From positions 62,001 through 126,000 of the forward strand of contig NZ_WWCP01000006.1 in assembly GCF_009857505.1 (NCBI RefSeq): DNA of 64,000 nucleotides. The letters are read 5' to 3'. The notes below the pieces were generated by a model, which was given only the letters and a program-made list of their open reading frames with translations, was not told where the DNA came from and did not search any database. The stretch is from Duganella lactea (GTDB lineage: Bacteria > Pseudomonadota > Gammaproteobacteria > Burkholderiales > Burkholderiaceae_D). Position 1 is the first letter of the stretch, and the number at the start of each line of letters is the position of its first letter. Position numbers and translations under genes: made by a program. Shown here one piece after another: positions 9,645-18,888 of the stretch.

Positions 9645-10598
9645 ATGAATACACCCATGAATATTATCGGACCCGATGCACTGATCTTCGGCGTCGACGA
9701 CATCGCCGGCTGCGCCCAATACCTGACCGACTACGGTCTGACCCCGGTGGACGTCAGCGCCGCCGGCGGCCGCTTCGAGGCGCTCGACGGCACCGCCATC
9801 ATCCTGGCCCGCCAGGATGACCCGGCGCTGCCGGCGCCGCTGCCGACCGGCAGCATGCTGCGCAAGACCGTCTACGGCGTGGCCGACAGCGCCACGCTGG
9901 AAGCCATCGCGGCGGAACTGGGCAAGGACCGCGAGGTACGGCGCCTGGCCGACGGCGCGCTCGAAACCCAGGACGACCTGGGCTTCGCGCTGGGGTTCCA
10001 GGTCAGCCGCCGGCGCGCCATCGCGCTGCCGGCCGAAACGATCAACGCGCCCGGCGCGCCGGCCCAGCGCGCGCCCAACGTGGTGGCCACCGACGAACAC
10101 CGCGTGATCCAGCCGCGCACGCTGTCGCATGTGGTCTACTTCGTGCCCGACGCGGTGCGCGCCGAGGCGTTCTACGTCGAGCGCCTGGGCTTCCGCTGCA
10201 CCGACCGCCTGACCGGCGCCGGCCCCTTCCTGCAGCCGGCCGGCACGCTGGACCACCACACGCTGTTCCTGATCCAGACCCCGCCGTTCATGCAGGGCGT
10301 CGAGCATTTCACCTTCCACATGGGCGGCCCGACCGATCTGATGCAGGCCGGCACGCGCTTCGTCAACCAGGGTTACCAGTCGTTCTGGGGACCGGGCCGC
10401 CACAAGTTCGGCTCCAACTGGTTCTGGTATTTCAACAGCCCGCTGGGCTGCCACGTCGAGTATGACGCCGACATGGACCTGCACGACGCCAGCTGGCAGC
10501 CGCGCAGCGTGCCGATGAGCGCGGACGCCTCGCAGCTGTTCCTGTTCCAGTCGCGCGACAAGTGGGCGCCGGCCGGTCCGCCGCCACCGGCCGCCTGA
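9645..10598 (+). CDS. VOC-family extradiol-type dioxygenase
   Basis: A protein of 317 residues with two vicinal-oxygen-chelate domains. The second begins with LSHVVYFVPD and contains the metal-ligand pattern of type I extradiol dioxygenases: His162, His204 (or 205) and Glu272 in CHVEYD. It is therefore likely an Fe(II) ring-cleavage enzyme for a catecholic intermediate. Two starts are possible. The ATG at 9624 overlaps the hydrolase stop (ATGA). The ATG at 9645 has AGGA six bases upstream and is used here. The gene sits between the hydrolase and the Rieske and FAD-monooxygenase genes, which would supply a hydroxylated ring. Flavonoid A-ring cleavage, as assigned to a dioxygenase of the Herbaspirillum fde operon, is inference. 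Confidence 0.85.
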   Translation: MNTPMNIIGPDALIFGVDDIAGCAQYLTDYGLTPVDVSAAGGRFEALDGTAIILARQDDPALPAPLPTGSMLRKTVYGVADSATLEAIAAELGKDREVRRLADGALETQDDLGFALGFQVSRRRAIALPAETINAPGAPAQRAPNVVATDEHRVIQPRTLSHVVYFVPDAVRAEAFYVERLGFRCTDRLTGAGPFLQPAGTLDHHTLFLIQTPPFMQGVEHFTFHMGGPTDLMQAGTRFVNQGYQSFWGPGRHKFGSNWFWYFNSPLGCHVEYDADMDLHDASWQPRSVPMSADASQLFLFQSRDKWAPAGPPPPAA

Positions 10599-10608
10599 GC
10601 GGGACGCC

Positions 10609-10971
10609 ATGCACGCGCCAAGACTGCGGCTCTGCCGCCTCGACGAGCTGGCCGACGGCGAGGCGCGCGGCTTCGATCCGCTCGGCCACGGCCAGGACAG
10701 CGTGCTGCTGGTGCGCCAGGGCGCGCGGCTGCACGCCTACCGCGACCTGTGCCCGCACTACGGCGACACGCCGATGGCGTGGCGCCGCCACGCCTACCTG
10801 AACGCCGAGCGCAGCCACATCGTCTGCGCCGCCCACGGCGCCTGGTTCGAGATCGACGGCGGCGCCTGCATCCGCGGTCCCTGCCTGGGACAGTCGCTGA
10901 CGCCGGTCGGCGTCAGCGTTGACGCCGAGGGCGACGTCTGGCTGGACAGTGATACATTTAATCAACCATAG
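10609..10971 (+). CDS. Rieske [2Fe-2S] ferredoxin
   Basis: A 120-residue soluble protein with both Rieske boxes: Cys48-x-His50 (CPHYGD) and Cys73-x2-His76 (CAAHG), 22 residues apart. It has no catalytic domain, so it is a stand-alone electron carrier. It would normally feed an oxygenase, but the adjacent oxygenases are a VOC dioxygenase and a single-component-type FAD enzyme, neither of which usually needs a Rieske ferredoxin. Its partner is therefore unclear; reactivation of the extradiol enzyme's iron is one possibility. It starts 10 bases after the dioxygenase stop with only a weak GGGAC ribosome site. Confidence 0.88.
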   Translation: MHAPRLRLCRLDELADGEARGFDPLGHGQDSVLLVRQGARLHAYRDLCPHYGDTPMAWRRHAYLNAERSHIVCAAHGAWFEIDGGACIRGPCLGQSLTPVGVSVDAEGDVWLDSDTFNQP

Positions 10972-11012
10972 AAACACAGCAACACTAAACCAAACACAAC
11001 AAGGAGACCCAC

Positions 11013-12143
11013 ATGACATCCCCAGCAAAAACCATTCTGATCATCGGCGGCGGCTTTTCCGGCATGGCGGCCGCCATCCAGCTACGCAAGCAAGGGCTGG
11101 ACGTGGAGGTGGCCGAGATCGATCCCGGCTGGCGCTCCTATGGCGCCGGCATCAGCCTGGGCGGCGCCACGCTGCGCGCCTTCAAAACGCTGGGCATCCT
11201 GGAGCAGTTCCTGGCGCAGGGCTCGGCCGCCGACGGCGCCGACCTGTTCCTGCCAAACGGCCACAAACTGGCGACGCTGCCGACGCCGCGCCTGGCCGGC
11301 GACGACGTCCCCGGCGGCGGCGCCATCATGCGCCCGGTGCTGGCCAAGATCCTGGCCGACGCCACCGTCGCCAGCGGCGCCCGCGTGCGCCTCGGCTGTA
11401 CCTTCACCAGCCTGCGCCAGGACGCCGACGGCGTCGAGGTCGGCTTCACCGACGGCCAGACCCGCCGCTACGACCTGGTGATCGGCGCCGACGGCCTGTA
11501 CTCCAAGGTGCGCGAGACGATCATGCCCGAGGCGCCGCGACCGCGCTACACCGGCCAGTGCGTGTGGCGCGCGGTGCTGCCACGCCCCGCCGAGGTCGAG
11601 CGGGCCACGATGTGGGTCGGGCCGCGCGTCAAGACCGGCGTCAATCCCGTCTCGCGCGACCAGATGTACCTGTTCGTCACCGAGGACCGCGCCGACAACG
11701 TGCCAATCGATCCACAACAGTTCGCGCCGATGCTGCGCGAACTGCTGGCGCCATTCGCCGTGCCGCTGATGCAGCACTGCCGCGACGCCCTCGACGCTAA
11801 CGCGCAGATCGTCTACCGGCCGCTGGAACAGCTGCTGGTGCGCCAGCCGTGGCATCGCGGCCGCGTGGTGCTGATCGGCGACACGGTGCACGCCACCACG
11901 CCGCACATGGCCTCCGGCGCCTGCATCGGGATCGAGGACGCCATCGTGCTGGCCGAGGAACTGGGCGCGGCGGCCAACATCGAGCAGGCGCTGACCCGCT
12001 TCGGCGCGCGCCGCTGGGAACGCTGCCGCATGGTGGTGGAAAACTCCGGCCGCCTGGGCGAGATCGAAATCAGCGGCGGCGACAAGGCCGAGCACGCGCG
12101 CATCATGCACGACACCCACCTGGCGCTGGCCGCCCCCATCTGA
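11013..12143 (+). CDS. FAD-dependent aromatic monooxygenase
   Basis: A 376-residue class A flavoprotein hydroxylase. The Rossmann motif is Gly12-x-Gly14-x-x-Gly17 (IIGGGFSG). The DG motif is seen in IGADGLYSK, and the GD motif is Gly289-Asp290 in LIGDTVHATTPHMASG. This matches the salicylate or hydroxybenzoate hydroxylase family, which uses NAD(P)H and O2 to add a hydroxyl group to a phenol. AAGGAGACCCAC precedes the ATG. In the fde-type model it would hydroxylate the A ring before cleavage by the VOC enzyme. Substrate and position of attack are inference. Confidence 0.88.
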   Translation: MTSPAKTILIIGGGFSGMAAAIQLRKQGLDVEVAEIDPGWRSYGAGISLGGATLRAFKTLGILEQFLAQGSAADGADLFLPNGHKLATLPTPRLAGDDVPGGGAIMRPVLAKILADATVASGARVRLGCTFTSLRQDADGVEVGFTDGQTRRYDLVIGADGLYSKVRETIMPEAPRPRYTGQCVWRAVLPRPAEVERATMWVGPRVKTGVNPVSRDQMYLFVTEDRADNVPIDPQQFAPMLRELLAPFAVPLMQHCRDALDANAQIVYRPLEQLLVRQPWHRGRVVLIGDTVHATTPHMASGACIGIEDAIVLAEELGAAANIEQALTRFGARRWERCRMVVENSGRLGEIEISGGDKAEHARIMHDTHLALAAPI

Positions 12144-12157
12144 GCGCGCCGACCGTC

Positions 12158-13321
12158 ATGAACAATCAGACCCGATTGAACGAACGCTGGCCCGGCCGCC
12201 TCGCGCTGATGGTGGCGCACTGCGCCGGCATGGTGGACCTGGTGGCGTTGCCGGTATGGGTGGGCGCGCTGATCAGCCACTACGGCTTGACGCCGCAGCG
12301 CGCCGGCGCGCTGGCCACGCTGTTTTTGCTGGGCGCGGTCGCCGCCAGCCTGTTCTGGTCGCCGCGCTTCCACCGCGCGCGGCCGGCGCGGGTGGCGCCG
12401 TGCGGCTTCGCGCTGGCGGCGCTGGCCTTTGTCGGCCTGGCCGGCACCGGCGATTTCATGCTGATGGCGCTGCTGCACGCGCTGGCCGGCGCGGCGGCCG
12501 GCAGCGCCTTGAGCATGACCCACGGCAGCATGGGCCGCAGCCGCAATCCGCACCGCATGTTCGCGCTGGCCGGCATGGCGCTGGGGGTGTTCGCCATCGC
12601 CTTCCTCGGCCTGACGCCGGGACTGGTGGCGACGGCCGGCGGCGCGGCGCTGTTCCTGGTGTTCGCCGGCGTGATGCTGGTGGCCGCCGCGGTGGCCGCC
12701 GTCGCCTTCCCCACCGGTGACGCGGCCGCCACCGGCGCCGGCCACGCGGCCCCCGAGGGCCGCCTCAGCAACGCGGTGTGGTTCGCCGCGCTGGGCATCG
12801 CCTGCATGGGGCTGGTGCAGGCGATGCTGTTCAGCTTCCTCGAACGCATCGGCGTCGACCGCGGCTTCACGCCGGCCGCCGTGACGGGCGTGTTGATCGC
12901 GCTGGGCTTCGTCAATCTGCTGCCGGCGCCGCTGGCGGCGCTGCTGCAACAACGCTGGCCGGCGCGCCGGGTGGTGCTGGGCGGACCGGTGGCACAGGCG
13001 GCGCTGGCGCTGACCATCGCCACCAGCAGCGGCTATCTGCCCTACGCGATCGCCGGCGCGCTGTTCGCCGCCGTGATGATCTTCACCCACACCTTCGCCT
13101 TCGGCCTGGTGGCGCAGCTCGATCCGGGCGGCCGCGCGCTGTCGGCCACGCCGGCCATGCTGATGGTCGGCGCCGCCATTGGCCCGCTGCTGGGCGGAAC
13201 GCTGGTGCAGCACGCCGGCTACGGCATGCTCGGCAGCGCCGCCGTGGCGCTGGCGGTGCTCGCCGTGTATTGCTTCGCGCAGGCCGGCCGCCACCCCGCC
13301 ACCGCCGCCGCCCCGACCTGA
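12158..13321 (+). CDS. Major facilitator superfamily transporter
   Basis: A 387-residue, very hydrophobic protein with about 12 predicted membrane helices in two six-helix halves and a short central loop near residues 180-205. The start used is MNNQTRLNER, 14 bases after the monooxygenase stop; longer readings of the frame would run inside the upstream gene. As part of the catabolic operon it probably moves the substrate or an intermediate across the inner membrane. No family-specific signature of a known aromatic transporter was recognised. Confidence 0.85.
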   Translation: MNNQTRLNERWPGRLALMVAHCAGMVDLVALPVWVGALISHYGLTPQRAGALATLFLLGAVAASLFWSPRFHRARPARVAPCGFALAALAFVGLAGTGDFMLMALLHALAGAAAGSALSMTHGSMGRSRNPHRMFALAGMALGVFAIAFLGLTPGLVATAGGAALFLVFAGVMLVAAAVAAVAFPTGDAAATGAGHAAPEGRLSNAVWFAALGIACMGLVQAMLFSFLERIGVDRGFTPAAVTGVLIALGFVNLLPAPLAALLQQRWPARRVVLGGPVAQAALALTIATSSGYLPYAIAGALFAAVMIFTHTFAFGLVAQLDPGGRALSATPAMLMVGAAIGPLLGGTLVQHAGYGMLGSAAVALAVLAVYCFAQAGRHPATAAAPT

Positions 13322-13354
13322 TGGATTTGATTTGATTTGAAAACCGGAGTCCCC

Positions 13355-13933
13355 ATGAGCTTTCCCCCGATCCAACGCATCGTCACCGGCCACGACGCCG
13401 CCGGCAACGCCATCGTCAGCAGCGCCGGACCACTGCCCACGGTGGTCGAACTGGCGGCCATTCCCGGCACGGTGTTCCATGAAGTGTGGAGCACCGCCGC
13501 CACGCCGGCGCCGGTCGACAACGGCGCCGATCCCACGCCCGGCGCGCTGACCCTGCCACCGCCCGCGGGCGGCACGCGGCTGCGCTTTGTCGACATCCCG
13601 CCCGACACCGCCGACTTCCTGGCGCACGGCGCGACGCGCATGCATGCGGCCTTCACGCAGATCGGCGACGTCGCCGCCTCGACCGTGAAGCCGCACTCGC
13701 CGCACCCGCTGATGCACCGCACCGAATCGATCGACTACGGCGTGGTCATCGAGGGCGAGCTGACGCTGGTGCTGGACCACGAGGAAGTGGCGCTGCGCCC
13801 CGGCAGCGTGGTGATCCAGCGCGGCACCAATCATGCGTGGGCCAACCGCTCGCAACGGCCGTGCCGCATCCTGTTCGTGCTGATCGACGGCGCCTACGAT
13901 CCGCTCATCGCCGCCGCGCTGGCCAGCCATTGA
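13355..13933 (+). CDS. Cupin-domain protein
   Basis: A 192-residue protein with a single cupin barrel in its second half. The first cupin box is around HPLMHRTESIDYGVVIEGE and the second around PGSVVIQRGTNHAWANRS, where His and Glu residues suit metal binding. The ATG at 13355 is preceded by GGAG at a good distance; an earlier in-frame TTG lacks a ribosome site. Cupins in such operons may be dioxygenases, isomerases or ligand-binding proteins. The catalytic role is not assignable from sequence. Confidence 0.82.
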   Translation: MSFPPIQRIVTGHDAAGNAIVSSAGPLPTVVELAAIPGTVFHEVWSTAATPAPVDNGADPTPGALTLPPPAGGTRLRFVDIPPDTADFLAHGATRMHAAFTQIGDVAASTVKPHSPHPLMHRTESIDYGVVIEGELTLVLDHEEVALRPGSVVIQRGTNHAWANRSQRPCRILFVLIDGAYDPLIAAALASH

Positions 13934-13961
13934 CCCACCCTTCTTCCAACGGAATCCAACG

Positions 13962-14969
13962 ATGAAATTCGCCACCCTGCAAGACCACACCCTCGATGGC
14001 CAGCTGTTGCTGGTGTCCCGCGACCTGCGCCGCTGCATCGCGGCCGGCCCGCTGGCGCCGTCGCTGCTGCACGCGCTGCAACACTGGACCGAGGTGGAGC
14101 CGGCGCTGCAAGCGCGCTACGCGGCGCTCAACGCCGGCGCGCTGGCAAGCCAGCCCTTCGATCCGCGCCAATGCGCCGCGCCGCTGCCGCGCGGCCCGCA
14201 ATGGTGCGACGGCTCGGCCTTCCTCAATCACGCCCACCTGATGGCGCAGGCGTTCAACACGCCGCCGATCCCGGACCTGGAGACGATCCCGCTGATGTAC
14301 CAGGGCGCCAGCGACGACTTCCTCGGCCCGCACGTTGATGTGCCGTTGCCGAGCGAGGCCGACGCCATCGACTTCGAAGGCGAATTCGGCGTCGTCGTCG
14401 GCGCCGTGCCGATGGGCTGCGCGCCGGCCGAGGCGCTGGCGGCGGTGCGGCTGGTGGTGCAGCTCAACGACTGGAGCCTGCGCGCCATGGGGCCGCGCGA
14501 GATGCGCACCGGCTTCGGCTTCCTGCAAGCGAAGCCGTCGACCAGTTTCGCCCCGGTGGCCGTCACCCCGGACGAACTGGGCAACGCCTGGCACGATGGC
14601 CGCGTGCAGTTGCAACTGGAGGTCGATTGGAACGGCGAGCGCTTCGGCCAGCCGCACGGCGGCGAGATGAGCTTCAGCTTCGGCGACCTGATCGCGCACG
14701 CGGCACGCACGCGCCGCCTCACGCCGGGCACGCTGATCGGCTCGGGCACGGTGTCCAACGCCAGCCGCGCGGCCGGCTCGGCCTGCATCGCCGAACGGCG
14801 GGTGATCGAGATCATCGACCGCGGCGAGCCGCTGACCGGGTTTATGCGTTTTGACGACCGCGTGCGGATGGAGGCGCGCTGGCCGGGCGCCGGCGCCGGG
14901 CCGTTCGGCGTCATCGAGCAGCGCGTGGTGCGGGCGGCGAACGCGGGCAACGCGGAGCCGGCGGCATGA
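13962..14969 (+). CDS. Fumarylacetoacetate hydrolase (FAH) family protein
   Basis: A 335-residue protein whose C-terminal two thirds is an FAH fold. It shows the acidic metal-binding segment DFEGEFGVVVG, then ARTRRLTPGTLIGSGTVS, where the sequence is read across residues 245-262. FAH-family enzymes hydrolyse or decarboxylate the diketo acids formed by ring cleavage, so it fits downstream of the VOC dioxygenase. The N-terminal 100 residues are an additional domain, as in longer members of this family. It overlaps the epimerase gene by four bases (ATGA). Confidence 0.85.
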   Translation: MKFATLQDHTLDGQLLLVSRDLRRCIAAGPLAPSLLHALQHWTEVEPALQARYAALNAGALASQPFDPRQCAAPLPRGPQWCDGSAFLNHAHLMAQAFNTPPIPDLETIPLMYQGASDDFLGPHVDVPLPSEADAIDFEGEFGVVVGAVPMGCAPAEALAAVRLVVQLNDWSLRAMGPREMRTGFGFLQAKPSTSFAPVAVTPDELGNAWHDGRVQLQLEVDWNGERFGQPHGGEMSFSFGDLIAHAARTRRLTPGTLIGSGTVSNASRAAGSACIAERRVIEIIDRGEPLTGFMRFDDRVRMEARWPGAGAGPFGVIEQRVVRAANAGNAEPAA

Positions 14970-15913
14970 GCCACATCGTCGTCACCGGCGCCAACGGTTT
15001 TGTCGGTGGCGCGCTGGCGCGCCGCCTGCAAGACAGCGGCCACCGCCTGACGCTGATCGACCGCGACTTCGACGCCGCGCCCGCGCCCGGCGCGCGCCAG
15101 TTGCGCGGCTCGTTCGGCGACCCGGCGCTGCTGGACGCGGCGCTGGACACGCCGGCCGATACGGTCTTCCACCTGGCCAGCATGCCGGGCTCGCTGGCCG
15201 AGCGCGAATACGCGGCCGGCTACCAGGTCAACCTGCTGGCGACGCTGGCGCTGGCGCAGCGGCTGGCCGCGCACAAGGACGGCGCACGCCGCACACGGCT
15301 GGTGTTCGCCAGTTCGGTCGCCGTCTACGGCCCGCTTGACGCGGACGCGGTGCACGAACACCAGCCGCCGCAACCGGCGATCAGCTACGGCGCACACAAG
15401 CTCATGACGGAGATCGCCCTGGCGGACCTGAGCCGGCGCGGCCTGCTGGACGCGGTCAGCCTGCGCCTGCCGGGCATCGTGGCGCGGCCGGCCAGCGAGT
15501 CGGGCCACGGCTCAGCGTTCATGAGCCTGGTGATGCGGCGGCTGGCGGCGGGCGAAGCCTACGTCTGCCCGGTGTCGGCGGCGGCGACCGCGTGGTGGAT
15601 GTCGTTGCCCTGCTGCGTCGACAATCTGCTGCACGCGGCGGCCATGGACACCGCCGGCGCACCGCCTTCGCGCACCTGGCAACTGCCAGTGCTGCACCTG
15701 AGCATGGAGCAAGTGCTGGCGGCGCTGGCGGCGCGCTACGGCGACGCCTGCCGCGATCTGATCCGCCACCAGCCCGACGCCGCCATCGAGGCGCTGTTCG
15801 GCCGCTATCCGGCGCTGCATACGCCCGCCGCGCTGGCGGCCGGCTTCCGTCACGACGGCAGCGCGGCCGAGCTGGTGCGGCGCGCGCTGGCCGAGGCCGT
15901 TATTTGCAGCTGA
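14966..15913 (+). CDS. NAD-dependent epimerase/dehydratase family (extended SDR)
   Basis: A 315-residue extended short-chain dehydrogenase with the cofactor motif Gly8-x-x-Gly11-x-x-Gly14 (TGANGFVGG). The active-site pair is Tyr141-x3-Lys145 (YGAHK), and FASSVAVYG supplies the catalytic serine. The overall pattern resembles D-erythronate dehydrogenase (DenD)-like proteins more than sugar-nucleotide epimerases. It is the last gene of the 12-gene operon. Its final 14 bases overlap the 3' end of the oppositely oriented tannase gene, so the two transcripts collide. The substrate is unknown. Confidence 0.82.
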   Translation: MSHIVVTGANGFVGGALARRLQDSGHRLTLIDRDFDAAPAPGARQLRGSFGDPALLDAALDTPADTVFHLASMPGSLAEREYAAGYQVNLLATLALAQRLAAHKDGARRTRLVFASSVAVYGPLDADAVHEHQPPQPAISYGAHKLMTEIALADLSRRGLLDAVSLRLPGIVARPASESGHGSAFMSLVMRRLAAGEAYVCPVSAAATAWWMSLPCCVDNLLHAAAMDTAGAPPSRTWQLPVLHLSMEQVLAALAARYGDACRDLIRHQPDAAIEALFGRYPALHTPAALAAGFRHDGSAAELVRRALAEAVICS

Positions 15914-17660
15914 AGTTGGCGGCGTCCTCGATGCTGCCGCTGCCGTTGTAGCGCGCCACCTGCGGGTACGGGCACAACGGCCGGGTGCGCGTCGCCGCCC
16001 ACGTCGACGGCAGGTCGGCGTTGGCGCCGCCGGCATTGCCCGCGCCGCGCGCGCCGGCCTTGACGCTGGCCGGCGCCTGCCCCTTCTCCACCCACGCCAC
16101 CAAGGGTGTCAGCATGTCGAACTGATCGGTCGCCGGTCCGCCCGAGCAGTGGTTCATGCCCGGCACCTGGAAATAGCGGGCGAAGTTGCCGGCGTCGCCG
16201 CCGTTGGCCGCGCGCAGGTTCTCATACCAGTTCTTCGTGTCGTCGCTGGAGAAGATCGGATCGCTGGTGCCGTGGTACAGCATCATCTTGGCGCCGCGGT
16301 TCTTCACCTTGCTGAAGTCGGTCAGGTTGGGCGGCAGCATGAACGACAGCGCGCTTTCCTGGTAGGTGGCGTTGGTGGCGGCCACCTGCGACAGCAAAGT
16401 GTCGACGTTGGACGTCAGCGCGAAGTTGGCGCCGTTGAAGGTGGCCGGATCGACCGGCGGCACTTTCCAGATCATCGCCACCGCGCCGGAATCGAGCTGC
16501 AACGGCGAGAAAAACTTCCAGAACGCCCAGCCGCTGGTGCCCAGACCGGCGTCATACGGGAAGCTGGCGTAGATGCGCGTCTTGTCGCTCTTCAGCGCGC
16601 CGCTGAACAACTGGCCGATGGCGGTTTTCTGCGCGCCGCTCAGGCAGGTGCCGTCGCGGCCTTGCGCGCCGCAGGTCGGCACGTCGCGCTCCAGGCTGAA
16701 GGCGGCCTGACAGGCGCCGGTGTCCTGCACCAGACCATCCTTGACGCCATCGAGCGCATCGCACTTGTCCAGCACCGCGTTCGATACCAGCGCGCGCTCG
16801 GCGGCGGTGAAGCCGGTGCCGAGGTCGCCCGGTGTGGTGGCCAGCGCGGCATAGGCCTGGCCGCCGGCGATGTTGGCGATCGCCGCCAGCGGCAGACGGA
16901 AGCCGGGGTCGCCGACCAGGTAGCCGTCGAACTGCTCGGGATAACGCGCCGCCGCCACCATGGTGTGACGGCCGCCGTTCGAGCAACCGCCGAAGTAGGA
17001 GCGGTCCGGCCCCTTGCCATACGCGGTCTGGATCACGCTCTTGGCCATCGGCGCCAGCTTGCCGGAGGCCTGGTAGCCGTAGTCCAGCCGCGCCTGCGGA
17101 TCGATGCCGAACAGCGGCGTGGCGGCGCCATGGCCGGCGTCGGAGCTGATGACGGCAAAGCCCTGGTTCAGCGCGTTGTCCAGCTGTCCGCCGCCGCCGA
17201 CATCGCCGGTGGCGGTGACCACCGCGCCATCGAGGCCGCCGTTGCCCTGATAGAAGAAGCGGCCATTCCAGTCGACCGGCAGGCGCATCTCAAAGCCGAT
17301 CGCGTAGTTCTGTCCATCCACCGGGCTGACCCGCTGAAACATCGAACCCTTGACCAGGCAGTGCGCCGGCACCGGTTTGCCGCCCACCGTCAGCCCGCCA
17401 GCCGCTACCGAGGTGGCGCTGGCGATGCTGGTGTTCGGATAGCTGATGCGAGCGGCCAGGTCGGTGCAGGAGCCCAGCTTGGCGCCGGTGGCGGCGCTCA
17501 GTTGCGGCAGCGGGGTGCCGCTACCGGCGCCTGCGCCAGTAGCGGGATTGACCACGCCGGCGTCACTGCCGCCATTGCTGCCGCAGGCGCTCAGCGTCAA
17601 GGCGCCGAGGCAAAGCGCCGCCAGCGGCGCGCCCTTCAAGACACGTCGTTGATTCTTCAT
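15900..17660 (-). CDS. Tannase/feruloyl-esterase family lipoprotein
   Basis: A 586-residue secreted esterase. The signal peptide ends in a lipobox, Leu23-Ser-Ala-Cys26, so it is a lipid-anchored envelope protein. The family CS-D-HC pattern is visible: a Cys next to the nucleophile serine in GCSNGG, the acid in HGTSDPIF, and NHCSGG with Cys beside the catalytic His. The two cysteines form a disulfide in characterised members. Family members release gallic or ferulic acid from plant esters, consistent with the ferulate genes at 32.6-36.8 kb. It lies 11 bases downstream of the ABC binding-protein gene and is probably co-transcribed with it. Confidence 0.88.
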   Translation of the reverse strand: MKNQRRVLKGAPLAALCLGALTLSACGSNGGSDAGVVNPATGAGAGSGTPLPQLSAATGAKLGSCTDLAARISYPNTSIASATSVAAGGLTVGGKPVPAHCLVKGSMFQRVSPVDGQNYAIGFEMRLPVDWNGRFFYQGNGGLDGAVVTATGDVGGGGQLDNALNQGFAVISSDAGHGAATPLFGIDPQARLDYGYQASGKLAPMAKSVIQTAYGKGPDRSYFGGCSNGGRHTMVAAARYPEQFDGYLVGDPGFRLPLAAIANIAGGQAYAALATTPGDLGTGFTAAERALVSNAVLDKCDALDGVKDGLVQDTGACQAAFSLERDVPTCGAQGRDGTCLSGAQKTAIGQLFSGALKSDKTRIYASFPYDAGLGTSGWAFWKFFSPLQLDSGAVAMIWKVPPVDPATFNGANFALTSNVDTLLSQVAATNATYQESALSFMLPPNLTDFSKVKNRGAKMMLYHGTSDPIFSSDDTKNWYENLRAANGGDAGNFARYFQVPGMNHCSGGPATDQFDMLTPLVAWVEKGQAPASVKAGARGAGNAGGANADLPSTWAATRTRPLCPYPQVARYNGSGSIEDAANFSCK

Positions 17661-17671
17661 GGCGAGGCTCC

Positions 17672-18838
17672 TTAGTTAGGGCTGACGTCGCGCAGCACCG
17701 CGATCGGCTCGTTGACCAGCTTACCGTTGACCTTCTTCACCTCGCGGATGTACATGTTCTGCACAATGTCGCGGGTGGCCGGATCGATGCTGATCGGGCC
17801 GCGCGGGCTCTCGCGCTTCATACCGGTCAACACCTTCATGGCCTGCTCGCCGGTGACCGTGCCGTTAAGCTGGCGCACGGTTTCATAAATCATGCCCATG
17901 GTGTCATACGCCGCCACCGTGACGAAGGTGGCCGGCGGGCGGCCCGGATTGGCGGCGGCGTAGGCTTTCAGGAAGGCCTTGTTGGCGTCGTTGTCCAGCG
18001 TCGGCGCGTAGTTCAGCACCGTCACCGCGCCCAGCGCGCGGTCGCCCAGCGCCTCCAGCGTCGGATTCTCGCTGGTCATGTCGCCAACGCCGAGGAACTT
18101 GATGCCGGCCTTGTCCAGCCCCTTGTCGCTGAAGGCTTTCAGCAGGCCGATGCCATCCTCCACACCCGGCGCGAAGAAGAACAGCGCATCCGGCTTTTCA
18201 TCCTTGATGCGCTGGATGAACGGCGAATAGTCCGGATTGGCCAGCGGCACCCGCGCCGAGCCCACCAGCTTGCCGCCGCCGGCGGTGAAGGTCTTGTTGA
18301 AGCGCGCCTCGGCATCCAGTCCGGTGCTGTAGTCGCTGACCAGCGTGTAGACCTTGCCGATCTTGTTCTGCGCGGTCCAGCTGCCGAACGGGCCGGTCAT
18401 CTGGTGCATGGTCATGCTGGTGCGCAGCATATAGGGCGACTTGGCGGTGATGCCATTGGTGACGGCGTTCATGACGATCATCGGAATCTTGGCCTGGGTG
18501 GCGATCGGCGCCACCGCCATCGCGCTCGGCGTCAGCGAAAAGCCCACCAGGAAGTTCACCTTGTCGCGCGTGATCAGCTCCTGCGCCGCGCGCTTGGACT
18601 CATCGACCTTGGTGCCGCCGTCGTCGCGGTAAATGATCTCGATCTTCTTGCCGGCCACTTTGTCGCCGTACTGCTGCATATAGGTCTTGATGCCGTCCTC
18701 GAACGGCTTGCCGGTGTTGGCAAACGGTCCGGTAAGGGCGGCGATGACGCCGATACGGATGGTGTCCTGGGCTACGGCATGGCCGGCCGCCAATTGCAGG
18801 CAGGCCGCTACAACGGTCGTCAGTGCGAAGGTCTTCAT
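17672..18838 (-). CDS. ABC transporter substrate-binding protein (branched-chain amino-acid/aromatic type)
   Basis: A 388-residue periplasmic binding protein. The signal peptide ends at GHAVAQ (about residue 23), followed by the type I binding-protein fold (IRIGVIAALTGPFANTG). This LivK-like family often binds aromatic acids in beta-proteobacteria. No permease or ATPase gene is adjacent, so it is an orphan here and must share a transporter encoded elsewhere. Its pairing with the tannase gene suggests it captures the acid the esterase releases (inference). GGAGACACC precedes the ATG. The divergent MarR gene may control it. Confidence 0.9.
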   Translation of the reverse strand: MKTFALTTVVAACLQLAAGHAVAQDTIRIGVIAALTGPFANTGKPFEDGIKTYMQQYGDKVAGKKIEIIYRDDGGTKVDESKRAAQELITRDKVNFLVGFSLTPSAMAVAPIATQAKIPMIVMNAVTNGITAKSPYMLRTSMTMHQMTGPFGSWTAQNKIGKVYTLVSDYSTGLDAEARFNKTFTAGGGKLVGSARVPLANPDYSPFIQRIKDEKPDALFFFAPGVEDGIGLLKAFSDKGLDKAGIKFLGVGDMTSENPTLEALGDRALGAVTVLNYAPTLDNDANKAFLKAYAAANPGRPPATFVTVAAYDTMGMIYETVRQLNGTVTGEQAMKVLTGMKRESPRGPISIDPATRDIVQNMYIREVKKVNGKLVNEPIAVLRDVSPN

Positions 18839-18873
18839 GGTGTCTCCTCCTTGGGAAGGTGTTTTTGAATTTA

Positions 18874-18888
18874 GTTATGTTTTATAAC
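18874..18888. promoter_or_regulatory. Candidate MarR operator
   Basis: GTTATGTTTTATAAC is an inverted repeat with 5-base arms and a 5-base centre. It lies in the AT-rich gap between the divergent binding-protein and MarR genes, 36 bases upstream of the former. MarR proteins usually bind short AT-rich palindromes in such gaps. The arms are short, so chance occurrence is possible. Confidence 0.4.
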
